DNA of 64,000 nt. Source: Heterobilharzia americana (Eukaryota; Platyhelminthes; Trematoda; Strigeidida; Schistosomatidae). The first letter of the stretch is position 1; the number at the start of each line of letters is the position of its first letter. Made by a program: the position numbers and the translations under genes. The stretch covers positions 156,649,276 through 156,713,275 of the forward strand of contig OX104127.1 of NCBI GenBank assembly GCA_944470555.2, read 5' to 3'. Positions 61,301-64,000 of the stretch are shown here, one piece after another. The notes beneath the pieces are model-generated. The model was not told the origin of the DNA. It saw only the letters and a program-made list of their open reading frames with translations, and searched no databases.

Positions 61301-62854
61301 GTTAACCTGTTCGCCGTAAAACCTGAAGGTTTTGAGCTGGATCCCTGGCAGGGGCATCGCATACTAGAACGAAGCAGCTGTCCAGCGCTCCTGGGCTTTC
61401 AATTGTTCTGCAAGTGATGTTAGTCCCTGATGAATATTATCCTTGTGGTAGTGTTGTCTTTTACTTACATACCTAACCTTTTGAAAGTTGTAATCACCTT
61501 TTTTCGTCATATATTTTTGTTATTATTGCTTGTATTATCCCGTCGTTGATTCATCATCATCATTCATCATTATCAACATAGGACCAGGCATTACTGCGTA
61601 ACGGTCCGAGTTGCCACACCTCATATCAGCACATCAAGTAAAAAGGTAGTGAGGTGAAGGATGAAGATAAGTGAATGCAGTCAAAAGAAATATAAAGTAC
61701 GAGAAGAAAGGAAAGAGGAGTGACAAAATGGTGAGATTCGGTATAGCGTTGTTAAGATGAGGATAATGTGTGTATACATCTGCGCCACTGACTTCGGTTC
61801 TGAGCCATATCACCTAAGGTCTGCAACCACTGGTTCCTCTTGTCCCGTGGACCCCAACCACCTAGTCTGCATCGTCCTACATGGCTTAAACCAACAGTCA
61901 GAGACTTCATACATTGGTGCCATGTTTTAGTCTGGCCACCTCGGGCCTTTTTCCAGCCTGAACCCACCTCAGCCAACATTGTGTGACGAGGCAATCGGTG
62001 ACTAGGCATACGTAGTACGTGTCCCAACCATCTCAGTCGATGAAGGTTCACAACCTCGTCGACTGACTTACCTCTTCTCCCTAAAACTCTACACCTAACT
62101 TCTGTATTACTCACATGGTGACACCACGGGATACGTCCTATATTACGAAGGCAACGGTGGTCAAATACCTGTAACCTTCTCATGTCTTCCACTTTCAATG
62201 GCCATGTTTCACAGCCACACAGTAGAACAGAGCGGACTGCTGTGCAGTACACGCGACCCTTAATAGACAAACAGATATCACGGCGGCGCCATAGGTGGCG
62301 CAAATTGGCAAAAGCCAATCGAGCCTTTTGTATCCGTGCAGAAATCTCATCGTCGTTGATTGGACTGAATTGATCGGTCTCTATTGGATTATACGCTCCT
62401 ATACGGATACCTCCATTGATATTGCCTGTGTTTTAATTATGCATAGTAATGGTGGTTAGTGGTTAGCAGTGGATGCGCATTTCGTCCCGTTTGGGACTCG
62501 TCAGCTGGATGTACCTACCCCCCGGGACTCGAACCCAGGACCGATTGTTTCAAACACCACAGTTATGATAGCCACTTTAACTTTATAATCTATTCTATGA
62601 AATATATTTCAGCATTGTTGTATTCTATAAATTTGTTTTCTTTAAATTAGATTGTGAATCGTGATCCTCCAAGTCTTTCTGGTGACTTACCTTATTCAAA
62701 TCATTTAAGAGAATTTTTAAATATGTGCCTTATTAAAGAAGTTGGTGAACGTGCTGATTACAATGATTTACTAGTATCAGATTTTATTCGATCCATTGAT
62801 GTCAATTGTTATATGTTAACAACTGCACAATTTTTAAGTAATTATATTTCATAG
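30925..62854 (+). CDS. MKK3/6: MAP kinase kinase, MKK3/MKK6-like (five exons, 337 aa)
   Basis: Dual-specificity kinase of the STE7 family. By homology, such proteins phosphorylate the activation-loop Thr and Tyr of p38-type MAP kinases in the cytoplasm and nucleus. Joined exons: 30925-31114, 43497-43741, 49943-50098, 56736-56954, 62651-62854. All introns are GT-AG, with phases 1, 0, 0, 0. Motifs: glycine loop GEGFFG (64-69), Lys86 in FAVKK, MKK3/6-like ELMDISLD (133-140), HRDIKPAN (180-187), DFG at 200-202, APE at 223-225, SDVWSLGLS (239-247), and the family Arg304. Ser208 and Thr212 are the expected phosphorylation sites. Length equals that of human MKK6 (334 aa). The start is chosen because an in-frame stop lies at 30916-30918. 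The introns (12.4, 6.2, 6.6 and 5.7 kb) are packed with retroelements. MKK4/7-like or divergent MKK are less likely alternatives. Confidence 0.9.
31560..32079 (-). repeat. Left arm of a 520-bp perfect inverted repeat (RTE-2 3' region)
   Basis: I compared this arm line by line with the reverse complement of 39821-40340 and found no difference in 520 bases. Its content is RTE-2 sequence (LHRLRRLGHVIHML-type C-terminus and 3' UTR) in - orientation. Weaker similarity extends to about 31541 on the outer side and falls off sharply beyond 32079. Confidence 0.95.
32884..33999 (-). pseudogene. RTE-1 reverse transcriptase
   Basis: A 371-codon segment with EQAGFRKYKSCADQI, HLNFIDFEKAFDSVDR (motif A), VKQGCLLSPMIFLI (motif B), LDFADDLCLM (catalytic FADD), TYLGSTVSTTGG and LLYGSETW. 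A run of four His and four Gln codons (about 33243-33275) varies between copies. The N-terminal fingers are in two other frames at 34345-33867. Confidence 0.9.
34275..35399 (-). pseudogene. RTE-1 endonuclease
   Basis: A 374-codon segment starting just after the first endonuclease motif, which lies upstream in another frame (35659-35396; NVGTWNVRTM). It has LGICESRWNG, IQCYAPTN, IKILMGDMNAKLG, IDFISISRKWR and VGSDHYLVQG. The catalytic residues of APE-type nucleases are visible. It runs on into the linker before the RT. Confidence 0.9.
35736..36300. other. Intron 1, no recognised repeat
   Basis: AT-rich intronic sequence between the RTE-1 element and an RTE-2 remnant. I see nothing in it. Confidence 0.4.
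36310..37620 (-). mobile_element. Degenerate RTE-2 copy
   Basis: Two RTE-2 landmarks are visible on the - strand. VLHGCEIQVLKADAKRIQ at about 36330-36415 aligns with LLYGCETWPLKVEDMRRLQ of other copies, and an RT motif A, LVLYLDLKAAFDFIGR, lies near 36970-37030. Everything between is decayed. Confidence 0.5.
37621..38850. other. Intron 1, no recognised repeat
   Basis: A 98-codon ORF at 38227-38523 (+) has no recognisable domain. The stretch may hold the 5' parts of the two RTE-2 copies that flank it. Confidence 0.3.
38850..40360 (+). mobile_element. Degenerate RTE-2 copy, RT to 3' end
   Basis: RT motif A near 39110-39180 (VVFPNLKEPFESVYREVL), the catalytic region near 39415-39440 (DDILLDEDTDK, aligning with LLSEDADK at 46740), and the C-terminal region and 3' UTR in the inverted-repeat arm 39821-40340. 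Many substitutions from other copies. Confidence 0.7.
39821..40340 (+). repeat. Right arm of a 520-bp perfect inverted repeat (RTE-2 3' region)
   Basis: Exact reverse complement of 31560-32079. It lies at the 3' end of the longer RTE-2 copy at 38.85-40.36 kb. Outside the arm the two RTE-2 copies are highly diverged. Confidence 0.95.
40361..41130. other. Intron 1, no recognised repeat
   Basis: AT-rich, with short ORFs only. Nothing identifiable. Confidence 0.4.
41130..42736 (+). mobile_element. 5'-truncated RTE-1 copy with internal tandem duplication
   Basis: Starts inside the RT (IIIEQSIEWQS) and runs to the 3' end (GGGACAAATAATCATAATCA). A segment of about 330 bp is present twice in tandem: 41495-41830 and 41845-42185 both run from the E-N-L-x-D-L-D-F-A block to the RQAFINLKPVW block. 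The second retains an intact FADD; the first has an inserted codon that breaks it. Confidence 0.8.
42740..43488. other. End of intron 1, no recognised repeat
   Basis: AT-rich unique-looking intron ending in the polypyrimidine tract of exon 2. No reading frame or repeat of note. Confidence 0.5.
43497..43741 (+). CDS. MKK3/6: MKK exon 2 (residues 64-145)
   Basis: Preceded by a T-rich tract and CAACCTAG at 43489-43496. Encodes the glycine loop GEGFFGRVFKM, FAVKK with the ATP-anchoring lysine, the helix C segment ADLEIGKL, and the hinge ILLELMD. In MKK3/6 the helix C acid sits in a similar D-L-D-I context. The donor is AAATAAA/GTAAGC at 43741/43742; (CT)n and (TA)n runs follow immediately. Confidence 0.9.
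43752..43809. repeat. (CT)n and (TA)n microsatellites
   Basis: A (CT)n run at 43752-43766 and a (TA)n run at 43771-43809, beginning 10 bases after the exon 2 donor. A second (TA)n run at 44475-44508 lies on the far side of the RTE-1 fragment, which suggests insertion into a TA tract. Confidence 0.9.
43812..44474 (-). mobile_element. RTE-1 3' fragment, split by a SINE
   Basis: The - strand 3' end (TTATTATTATTGTATTATTT tail, then the conserved CCTTTGGGTTCCTAGTGGAAC) runs from 43812 to about 43893 and resumes at 44099 (CTTTTGAACCTGGTTCC) to 44474. In the full-length copy these two parts are contiguous (32654-32690). The SINE at 43894-44098 therefore inserted later. Confidence 0.85.
43894..44098 (+). 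repeat. Hammerhead SINE copy a
   Basis: 5'-truncated tRNA-like head (B box GGGTTCGATCCC at about 43928), then a hammerhead motif at 43961-44009 and the family 3' end (CTCCAACTGATG...GATGAATAACAACTTGAAAT). The ribozyme has both catalytic boxes (CTGAGGA, GAAA), but stem II carries a U-to-C change (GCCC against GGAC). Confidence 0.8.
44526..44892. repeat. Imperfect 42-bp direct repeat flanking a SINE
   Basis: 44526-44567 and 44850-44892 share AACAATA-AGAATAACAAGTATG followed by a similar AT-rich end, with a handful of mismatches. They bracket the Sm-alpha-type SINE at 44588-44800. Confidence 0.6.
44588..44800 (+). repeat. Sm-alpha-type SINE with decayed hammerhead
   Basis: tRNA-like promoter boxes (TGGCATAATGGGTAACGCC at about 44598; GGTTCGAGTCTC at 44650). 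Then a hammerhead region (44690-44750): ATCCAGCTAATGAGTCCC...GACGAAATGC...CTGCTGGATTCC. Box I reads CTAATGA instead of CTGATGA, losing the essential G5, so it should be inactive. The arrangement is that of schistosome Sm-alpha repeats. Confidence 0.8.
44900..45550. other. Intron 2, no recognised repeat
   Basis: AT-rich intronic sequence; nothing identifiable. Confidence 0.5.
45560..45690 (-). repeat. Short RTE-2 fragment
   Basis: CATACACTGAGG and CTAACCTTTTTCCTGTTTGAAGC followed by TTCAGCTAACATTGT match the - strand RTE-2 3' region (compare 61910-61985). About 130 bp, diverged. Confidence 0.55.
46150..46285 (+). repeat. Hammerhead SINE copy b
   Basis: Truncated head with a degenerate B box, a complete hammerhead (next entry) and the family 3' end (CCAACTGATGTCAGTCC). 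A (TA)n run (46290-46336) follows directly. Confidence 0.75.
46191..46236 (+). ncRNA. Hammerhead ribozyme, core intact (SINE copy b, intron 2)
   Basis: CTGAGGA at 46197-46203, stem II GTCC/GGAC (46204-46207 and 46215-46218), GAAA at 46219-46222, palindromic stem III CAGCTG (46223-46228), cleavage site after TC at 46230. Stem I pairs GTGCTG with CAGTGC using two G-U pairs. It lies in the sense strand of the kinase pre-mRNA. Confidence 0.7.
46290..46336. repeat. (TA)n microsatellite
   Basis: Uninterrupted TA dinucleotides abutting the 3' end of SINE copy b. Confidence 0.95.
46630..46700 (-). repeat. Sm-alpha-type hammerhead remnant
   Basis: On the - strand: ATCCAGCTGACGAGTCCC, AAAT, GGGATAAAACTCG, then CATCCTGGATTCCACTG. 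Box I (CTGACGA) and stem I are intact. Box II is AAAA instead of GAAA (46662-46665), so the essential G12 is lost. No tRNA-like head is preserved. Confidence 0.75.
46700..47570 (+). mobile_element. RTE-2 copy, RT catalytic region to near the 3' end
   Basis: Best-preserved sense RTE-2 copy. LVLLSEDADKMQSLLNTL follows the (lost) ADD motif. Then come FTYLGSRINPGG, the finger-like RRCDICLSIKVHVYCTAV, YCVAVKHGH, KVEDMRRLQVFDHGCL and LHRLRWLRHVLRMPSH. It is split over two frames (46717-47106 and 47103-47315). The Sm-alpha remnant abuts its 5' side. Confidence 0.8.
47750..48620 (+). mobile_element. Second RTE-2 copy, same orientation
   Basis: CVDHFTHLRSWLNPGGS, SPAYAICGAAAVISDCLL and MRSLVVFDHCYLGSIG repeat the 46.7-47.3 kb copy. 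The 3' UTR at 48230-48620 includes ATATGAGATGTGACAACT and the TAATGCCTAGTTGTATGTTG end. More decayed than its neighbour. Confidence 0.7.
48621..49930. other. End of intron 2, no recognised repeat
   Basis: AT-rich intron with a (TG)n run at about 49248-49265. Nothing else identifiable. Confidence 0.5.
49943..50098 (+). CDS. MKK3/6: MKK exon 3 (residues 146-197)
   Basis: Acceptor TTTTACAG at 49942. Encodes helix E (ENVLQHITFSIVSALYHL) and the catalytic loop MLHRDIKPANML, with Asp182, Lys184 and Asn187 intact, ending GEIK. Donor AAAG/GTGAGA at 50098/50099. Exactly 52 codons, phase 0 at both ends. Confidence 0.9.
50280..50720 (+). mobile_element. Decayed RTE-2 fragment
   Basis: GCCTGTGAAACTTGGCC, TTTGATCATTGTTGTCTC and the AATCGAAACCAGTGGAGGTC stretch correspond to the C-ETW, FDH-C and 3' parts of RTE-2. 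Strongly diverged. Confidence 0.5.
51328..52337 (-). mobile_element. Internally deleted RTE-1 element with perfect target-site duplication
   Basis: The 16-bp repeat TGGAATACTTCTGTTA lies at 51312-51327 and 52338-52353. Between them, in - orientation, are about 50 bp from the 5' end of RTE-1 (52337-52286; GGTCCTAAGCCTGAG, matching 35721-35675) joined directly to the RT motif B-to-3' end region (52284-51328; FADD-region codons near 52190, TYLGSTVSTTGG near 51975). About 2.1 kb is missing, including the endonuclease and RT fingers. The 5' end is present, so this is not ordinary truncation. Confidence 0.85.
52500..53440 (-). mobile_element. RTE-2 copy split by a SINE
   Basis: 3' end with a (CAT)n-like tail near 52503, 3' UTR (CACATCAAGTAACAAAGCAC near 52580), and the C-terminal region near 52940-53090. 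It is interrupted at 53098 by a SINE and resumes at 53338 (CCATGTTTCACAGCC, AGTAGAACAGAGTG, the C-ETW part). Confidence 0.8.
53099..53337 (+). repeat. Hammerhead SINE copy c, full-length with target-site duplication
   Basis: An 8-bp repeat TTTAATAT (53091-53098 and 53338-53345) defines the ends and gives a unit of about 239 bp. Structure: leader (GATTCTGACCCAG), A box TGGCTCAATGGTAACCC, B box GGGTTCGATCC, hammerhead at 53200-53248, then a unique 3' part. The ribozyme is broken: GGAC became GTAT and GAAA became AAAA (53227-53234). Confidence 0.85.
53750..54340 (+). mobile_element. Decayed RTE-2 copy
   Basis: FDHRFLR-like codons near 53790, GAGGTTTTGAAGTTTAGTCG then GACTGAGATGGTT near 53870-53900 (the LHRLRW block), TGACTGTTGGTCTGTGC near 54027, and the 3' UTR after it. 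Confidence 0.6.
54341..55100. other. Intron 3, no recognised repeat
   Basis: AT-rich sequence with one 60-codon ORF (54878-55060) of no recognisable type. Confidence 0.4.
55101..55264 (+). repeat. tRNA-like SINE unit, copy 1
   Basis: Begins GCAGTCGGAC. It has an A box (TAGCTCAGTTGG), a B box (GGTTCGAATTC), and a nearly pairing acceptor stem (GACCTCG with CGCGGTC). The tail is TATAAATATTAGTCTGCC...CAAATGATAAT. It is about 90% alike with 56493-56656. The anticodon loop lacks U33 and the B box is imperfect, so it is not a working tRNA gene. Confidence 0.75.
55357..56410 (-). mobile_element. 5'-truncated RTE-1 copy with target-site duplication
   Basis: Flanked by ATCAAGCGGTA (55346-55356) and ATCAAGCAGTA (56411-56421), an 11-bp repeat with one mismatch. 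Contains the RT 3' half (remnants of the ADD region near 56230) and the 3' end with a TAATAATAACAATAATA-type tail. Frame is lost in many places. Confidence 0.8.
56493..56656 (+). repeat. tRNA-like SINE unit, copy 2
   Basis: Same unit as 55101-55264: GCAGTCGAAC start, TAGCTCAGTTGG, GGTTCGAGTTC, and the TATAAATATTAGTCTGCC tail. The two copies bracket the RTE-1 fragment in the same orientation, and the second ends 80 bases before exon 4. Confidence 0.75.
56736..56954 (+). CDS. MKK3/6: MKK exon 4 (residues 198-270)
   Basis: Acceptor TTTTGTAG at 56735. Encodes the metal-binding DFG as LGDFGTA, the activation segment TLSNCETLADVGSWRYLAPE, and helix F SDVWSLGLSIYELATG. Donor TCAG/GTAAAT at 56954/56955. 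73 codons, phase 0. The activation segment is the least canonical part of the protein. Confidence 0.9.
57180..57345 (+). repeat. Sm-alpha-type SINE with decayed hammerhead
   Basis: B box TGGGTTCAATTC near 57244. Then ATCCAACTGACTAGTCCC, AAAT, AGGACAAAACGC, ACGTCCTGGATTC (57273-57318). Stem I, stem II and the cleavage region are recognisable, but box I is CTGACTA and box II is AAAA, so it should be inactive. Confidence 0.75.
57574..57790 (+). repeat. Hammerhead SINE copy d
   Basis: Leader ATATGGACGATTGGATTCTG, an A-box-like GGCTAGCTCAATAG, then a deletion removing the B box, a hammerhead at 57654-57702 and the 3' end. CTGAGGA, GAAA, CAGCTG and stem I (GCACTG/CAGTGC) are intact. Stem II is weakened to ATCC/GAAC. 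Confidence 0.8.
57890..58075 (+). repeat. tRNA-like SINE, third type
   Basis: A box ATAGCTCAGTGGTAACG near 57904, B box GGGTTCGAATCTC near 57949, then a tail without a hammerhead. Related flanks (CTTTAGTGACTAATCATTGTG at 57849; CTTTAGTGACCAGTTAGTGT at 58090) lie on both sides and may be an old target-site duplication. Confidence 0.6.
58440..58515 (-). repeat. Hammerhead SINE fragment e
   Basis: On the - strand GTGTGCACTGATGAAGGAGTC then CCACAACTAG corresponds to the stem I, box I and stem II part of the ribozyme, with an insertion. Box II is missing. Confidence 0.5.
58775..59147 (+). mobile_element. 5'-truncated RTE-1 3' end
   Basis: Starts CGTTACTGAAGATCAGATAG, has AACCAACCAAGAGTCTATCG and the 3' UTR, and ends GAATACAAGGGACAAATAATA. 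About 370 bp, in sense orientation. Confidence 0.75.
59640..60020 (+). mobile_element. Decayed RTE-2 fragment
   Basis: GGTGATATCCGATTGCCTGTTAAG, here given by its first bases GGTGATATCCGATTG, matches the ICLSIK block. TGACTATTAAAGGTGGAAGAC matches LKVED, and GTCAGTGAATCTTCATTGAC matches the NLHRL block. Diverged. Confidence 0.6.
60185..60232 (+). ncRNA. Hammerhead ribozyme, core intact (SINE fragment f, intron 4)
   Basis: CTGAGGA at 60190-60196, stem II GTCC/GGAC, GAAA at 60212-60215, palindromic stem III TAGCTA, cleavage after TC at 60223, stem I partner CAATGC. Stem I is weakened by a mismatch next to the core. No head or 3' end of the SINE is visible; an RTE-2 3' fragment follows directly. 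Sense strand of the kinase pre-mRNA. Confidence 0.6.
60233..60560 (+). mobile_element. RTE-2 3' end fragment
   Basis: TTGACTGTTCGGTTTGAACC, GGGTCCGCGAGACAAGATG and the CCGATATGAGGTGTGG stretch match RTE-2 3' UTRs, ending with TAATACCTAGTCCTATGTTG and a GATGATGATG tail. Confidence 0.7.
60570..61050 (+). mobile_element. RTE-2 fragment interrupted by a small palindromic insertion
   Basis: RTE-2 sequence runs to about 60715 (GCTACCTGAAGTAGGCCTAA) and resumes at about 60847 (TAGGTTTAAGCTGAAAAAG), continuing to the 3' UTR near 61030. In other copies these parts are adjacent. The insertion between them carries inverted repeats. Confidence 0.65.
60750..60834. repeat. 85-bp unit with 15-bp perfect inverted ends (MITE-like)
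   Basis: TTTAGTCTGTTTATT at 60750-60764 is the exact reverse complement of AATAAACAGACTAAA at 60820-60834. The unit lies inside an RTE-2 copy; flanks TAGGCCTAA and TAGGTTTAA could be a diverged target-site duplication. No coding capacity. Confidence 0.6.
61066..61170 (+). repeat. Hammerhead SINE fragment g
   Basis: CTGAGGA (61077-61083), GAAA (61099-61102), CAGCTG, TC and CAGTGC (61111-61116) are intact. Stem II is GGCC/GGAT and partly mismatched, and stem I has lost its 5' strand. Ends with a diverged version of the family 3' part. Confidence 0.65.
61290..61445 (+). repeat. Hammerhead SINE copy h, ribozyme broken
   Basis: Head with AATGGTTAACCTGTTCGCCG and a B-box-like GAGCTGGATCCC, then GAACGAAGCAGCTGTCCAGC, where box I is deleted and GAAA became GAAG. 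The 3' part (CAAGTGATGTTAGTCC) is preserved. Confidence 0.65.
61550..62372 (-). mobile_element. RTE-2 copy, C-terminal RT region and 3' UTR
   Basis: The longest open RTE-2 segment: 61752-62318 (188 codons) with FANLRHLWRRRDICLSIKGR, YCTAVRSVLLCGCETWPL, KVEDMRRLQVFDHRCLRNIG, LHRLRWLGHVLRMPSH and WHQCMKSLTVGL. The 3' end near 61550 carries a (GAT)n tail. 5' truncated at about 62372. The best-preserved RTE-2 in the window, lying 280 bases before exon 5. Confidence 0.8.
62455..62560 (-). repeat. Sm-alpha-type SINE with hammerhead core intact, stem I lost
   Basis: On the - strand: B box GGGTTCGAGTCCC near 62540, ACATCCAG, CTGACGA (62504-62498), GTCCC AAAC GGGAC, GAAA (62483-62480), TGCGCA, TC. 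The expected CTGGATT that closes stem I is deleted; CACTGC follows directly. It lies 90 bases before exon 5, antisense to the gene. Confidence 0.75.
62651..62854 (+). CDS. MKK3/6: MKK exon 5 (residues 271-337 and stop)
   Basis: Acceptor TTAAATTAG at 62650. Encodes the C-lobe end: DPPSLSGDLPYSNHLREFL, the conserved CLIKEVGER and a short tail (FIRSIDVNCYMLTTAQFLS) where MKK3/6 carry the DVD docking site for upstream kinases. Stop TAG at 62852-62854. Confidence 0.9.
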   Translation: MVNRDPPSLSGDLPYSNHLREFLNMCLIKEVGERADYNDLLVSDFIRSIDVNCYMLTTAQFLSNYIS

Positions 62855-63137
62855 ACAAAAGAAATAAGACAAGATAATTTCAATTACTTTACAGTTTTTA
62901 TTTATTTATTTATTTATTTAATAACTAGTCAGTTCTTCTTTTTGTGTTTTATACATAGAGCGAAAAATATTTCAATCTGTTATAAAATGGAATTGTGATA
63001 TAATCAATCCTCCAATCCATTTTATATTCATATATGGTTCTTAGTGTATATCATATTTTGCCTATAGAAATTTTGTACATGATAGAAAAGAAAGGTGATA
63101 TTAGTAATATAAGAAGAATATTGTTTATCTAAATAAA
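62855..63137 (+). terminator. Kinase gene 3' UTR with polyadenylation signal
   Basis: A (TTTA)n run lies at about 62896-62922. The first AATAAA after the stop is at 63132-63137, 278 bases downstream, followed within 25-60 bases by GT-rich sequence (GGTTGGTTATTTTG). This is the most likely 3' end; AATAAG at 62863 is a weaker, earlier option. Confidence 0.55.
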
Positions 63138-63284
63138 TTCCTGTTTCTTTTCGGTTGGTTATTTTGATCTGTTTTCTGTGATTGTGATATTTTTTCTTCT
63201 CATCCTAGTAAAGGATATAGTTATTATTATTATTATTAGCCTTATGGACTTATCCTGGCCTCCCTTCTTTGTCAATCTTTGAAT
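63138..63284. other. 3' flank of the kinase gene
   Basis: AT-rich, with a (TTA)n run at about 63218-63238 next to SINE copy i. Nothing else identifiable. Confidence 0.5.
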
Positions 63285-63432
63285 TTTTGAGGAAGATATT
63301 TCAAGTTGTTATTCATTGTAAACTGACATGAGTTGGAGGAACAAATGAAACCTGGAAGCATTGGACAACTGTTTCGTTCAACTAGTATGGGACTCCTCAG
63401 TGGTGCGCACTCATGACCCCGCCAGGGATCAT
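63285..63432 (-). repeat. Hammerhead SINE copy i
   Basis: - strand copy of the ribozyme and 3' part. CTGAGGA (63400-63394) and GAAA (63375-63372) are intact. Stem I is mismatched at three positions near the core and stem II is GTCC/GAAC. It lies head to head with copy j. Confidence 0.75.
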
Positions 63433-63436
63433 GAGC

Positions 63437-63662
63437 TAACAGAAATTGGAAATATAGACGATTGGATTCTGACCCAGTGGCTAGCTCAATGGTAACGCTC
63501 TGGCTGCGGAAACTGAAGGTGGCGGGTACGATCCCTGGTAGGGTCGTGGGTGTGCACTGCTGAGGAGTCCCATACTAGTTGGACGAAACAGCTGTCCAGT
63601 GCTCCCAGGTTTCCATTGTTCCTCCAACTAATGTCAGTATACGATGAATAACAACTTCAAAT
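63437..63662 (+). repeat. Hammerhead SINE copy j
   Basis: Complete unit: leader GAAATATAGACGATTGGATTC, A box (TGGCTAGCTCAATGGTAACG), B box with one change (GGGTACGATCCC), intact hammerhead, and the 3' part ending GATGAATAACAACTTCAAAT. Confidence 0.85.
63554..63602 (+). ncRNA. Hammerhead ribozyme, fully paired (SINE copy j)
   Basis: Stem I GCACTG/CAGTGC (63554-63559 and 63597-63602), CTGAGGA (63560-63566), stem II GTCC/GGAC (63567-63570 and 63581-63584), GAAA (63585-63588), stem III from the palindrome CAGCTG (63589-63594), cleavage predicted after TC at 63596. All invariant core bases of a type I hammerhead are present. Stem III has no loop, so a single copy would be weak and a dimer, paired through the palindrome, should be the active form. 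Confidence 0.8.
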
Positions 63663-64000
63663 CTTTGAATGCCTATAATGTAACTTTTTTTGGTGTACAA
63701 GAAAAAAAACTGAAAAAAATCTGTAATTTCCCCCCTATTTTCAACTTATTGTATATATCAATTCCTTTGTACAACATACTTTTTATCATTTTTTTTCTTA
63801 CACTGATTAGTATTCAGGATATTGTTAGTTTTTTTTGCAGTAAACTCAACAAACAGAAGAGTAGACAAGATTTACTGTTCATTCTTGAATATGCATATTT
63901 CAGGTATACAATTTCAATGGTTGTGCACTATTTATTTTCTTTACTTTGGTATATTCTCCTACTTTTTATTATACTTTCATTATTATTATTATTATCATCA
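63663..64000. other. 3' flank to window end, no recognised gene
   Basis: AT-rich sequence ending in (TTA)n at about 63979-63996. This tail type precedes - strand RTE-1 copies elsewhere (51328, 55357), so another copy may begin just past the window. Confidence 0.4.

Overview
This is a 64-kb stretch of a schistosome (blood fluke) genome, probably genus Schistosoma. The evidence is the composition: an AT-rich sequence with GT-AG introns of 5.7-12.4 kb around short exons, a split kinase gene, decayed CR1/Jockey-like and RTE-like LINEs, a Ty3/Gypsy LTR element, and tRNA-derived SINEs carrying hammerhead ribozymes of the Sm-alpha type. The species cannot be fixed from the window. I see no bacterial, viral or plasmid genes.

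The only host gene I can support is a five-exon MAP kinase kinase of the MKK3/MKK6 type on the + strand. Its exons are 30925-31114, 43497-43741, 49943-50098, 56736-56954 and 62651-62854. They join in frame to 1014 nt (337 residues), every junction is GT-AG, and all core kinase motifs are present. Its activation segment is unusual: DFGT, then S-x3-T, two residues shorter than in vertebrate MKK6.

The upstream 30 kb is a graveyard of retroelements. A CR1/Jockey-like family, called LINE-A here, occurs as a truncated copy with an 11-bp target-site duplication (1168-2401, -), a long copy (2447-7100, -), copies at 11.3-13.0 and 13.0-16.07 kb (+), 3' remnants at 10.2-10.7, 20.6-20.8 and 24.6-24.9 kb (+), and a nearly complete copy at 25.3-29.4 kb (+). 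A second LINE (LINE-B, -) fills 17.05-20.4 kb. A Gypsy element (20814-24411, -) keeps two LTRs but has lost integrase.

Inside the gene the repeat population changes completely: I recognise only two RTE-like families and SINEs in the introns. RTE-1 includes a full-length element at 32593-35721 with a perfect 14-bp target-site duplication, an internally deleted copy at 51328-52337 with its own perfect 16-bp duplication, and several 5'-truncated copies. RTE-2 is represented by many short, decayed copies. Two stretches of RTE-2 (31560-32079 and 39821-40340) form a perfect 520-bp inverted repeat.

At least ten copies or fragments of a SINE with a tRNA-like head and a hammerhead ribozyme lie in the introns and 3' flank, most in the sense orientation of the gene. 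Three keep the catalytic core; the one at 63554-63602 is fully paired. Four further remnants are of the Sm-alpha type.
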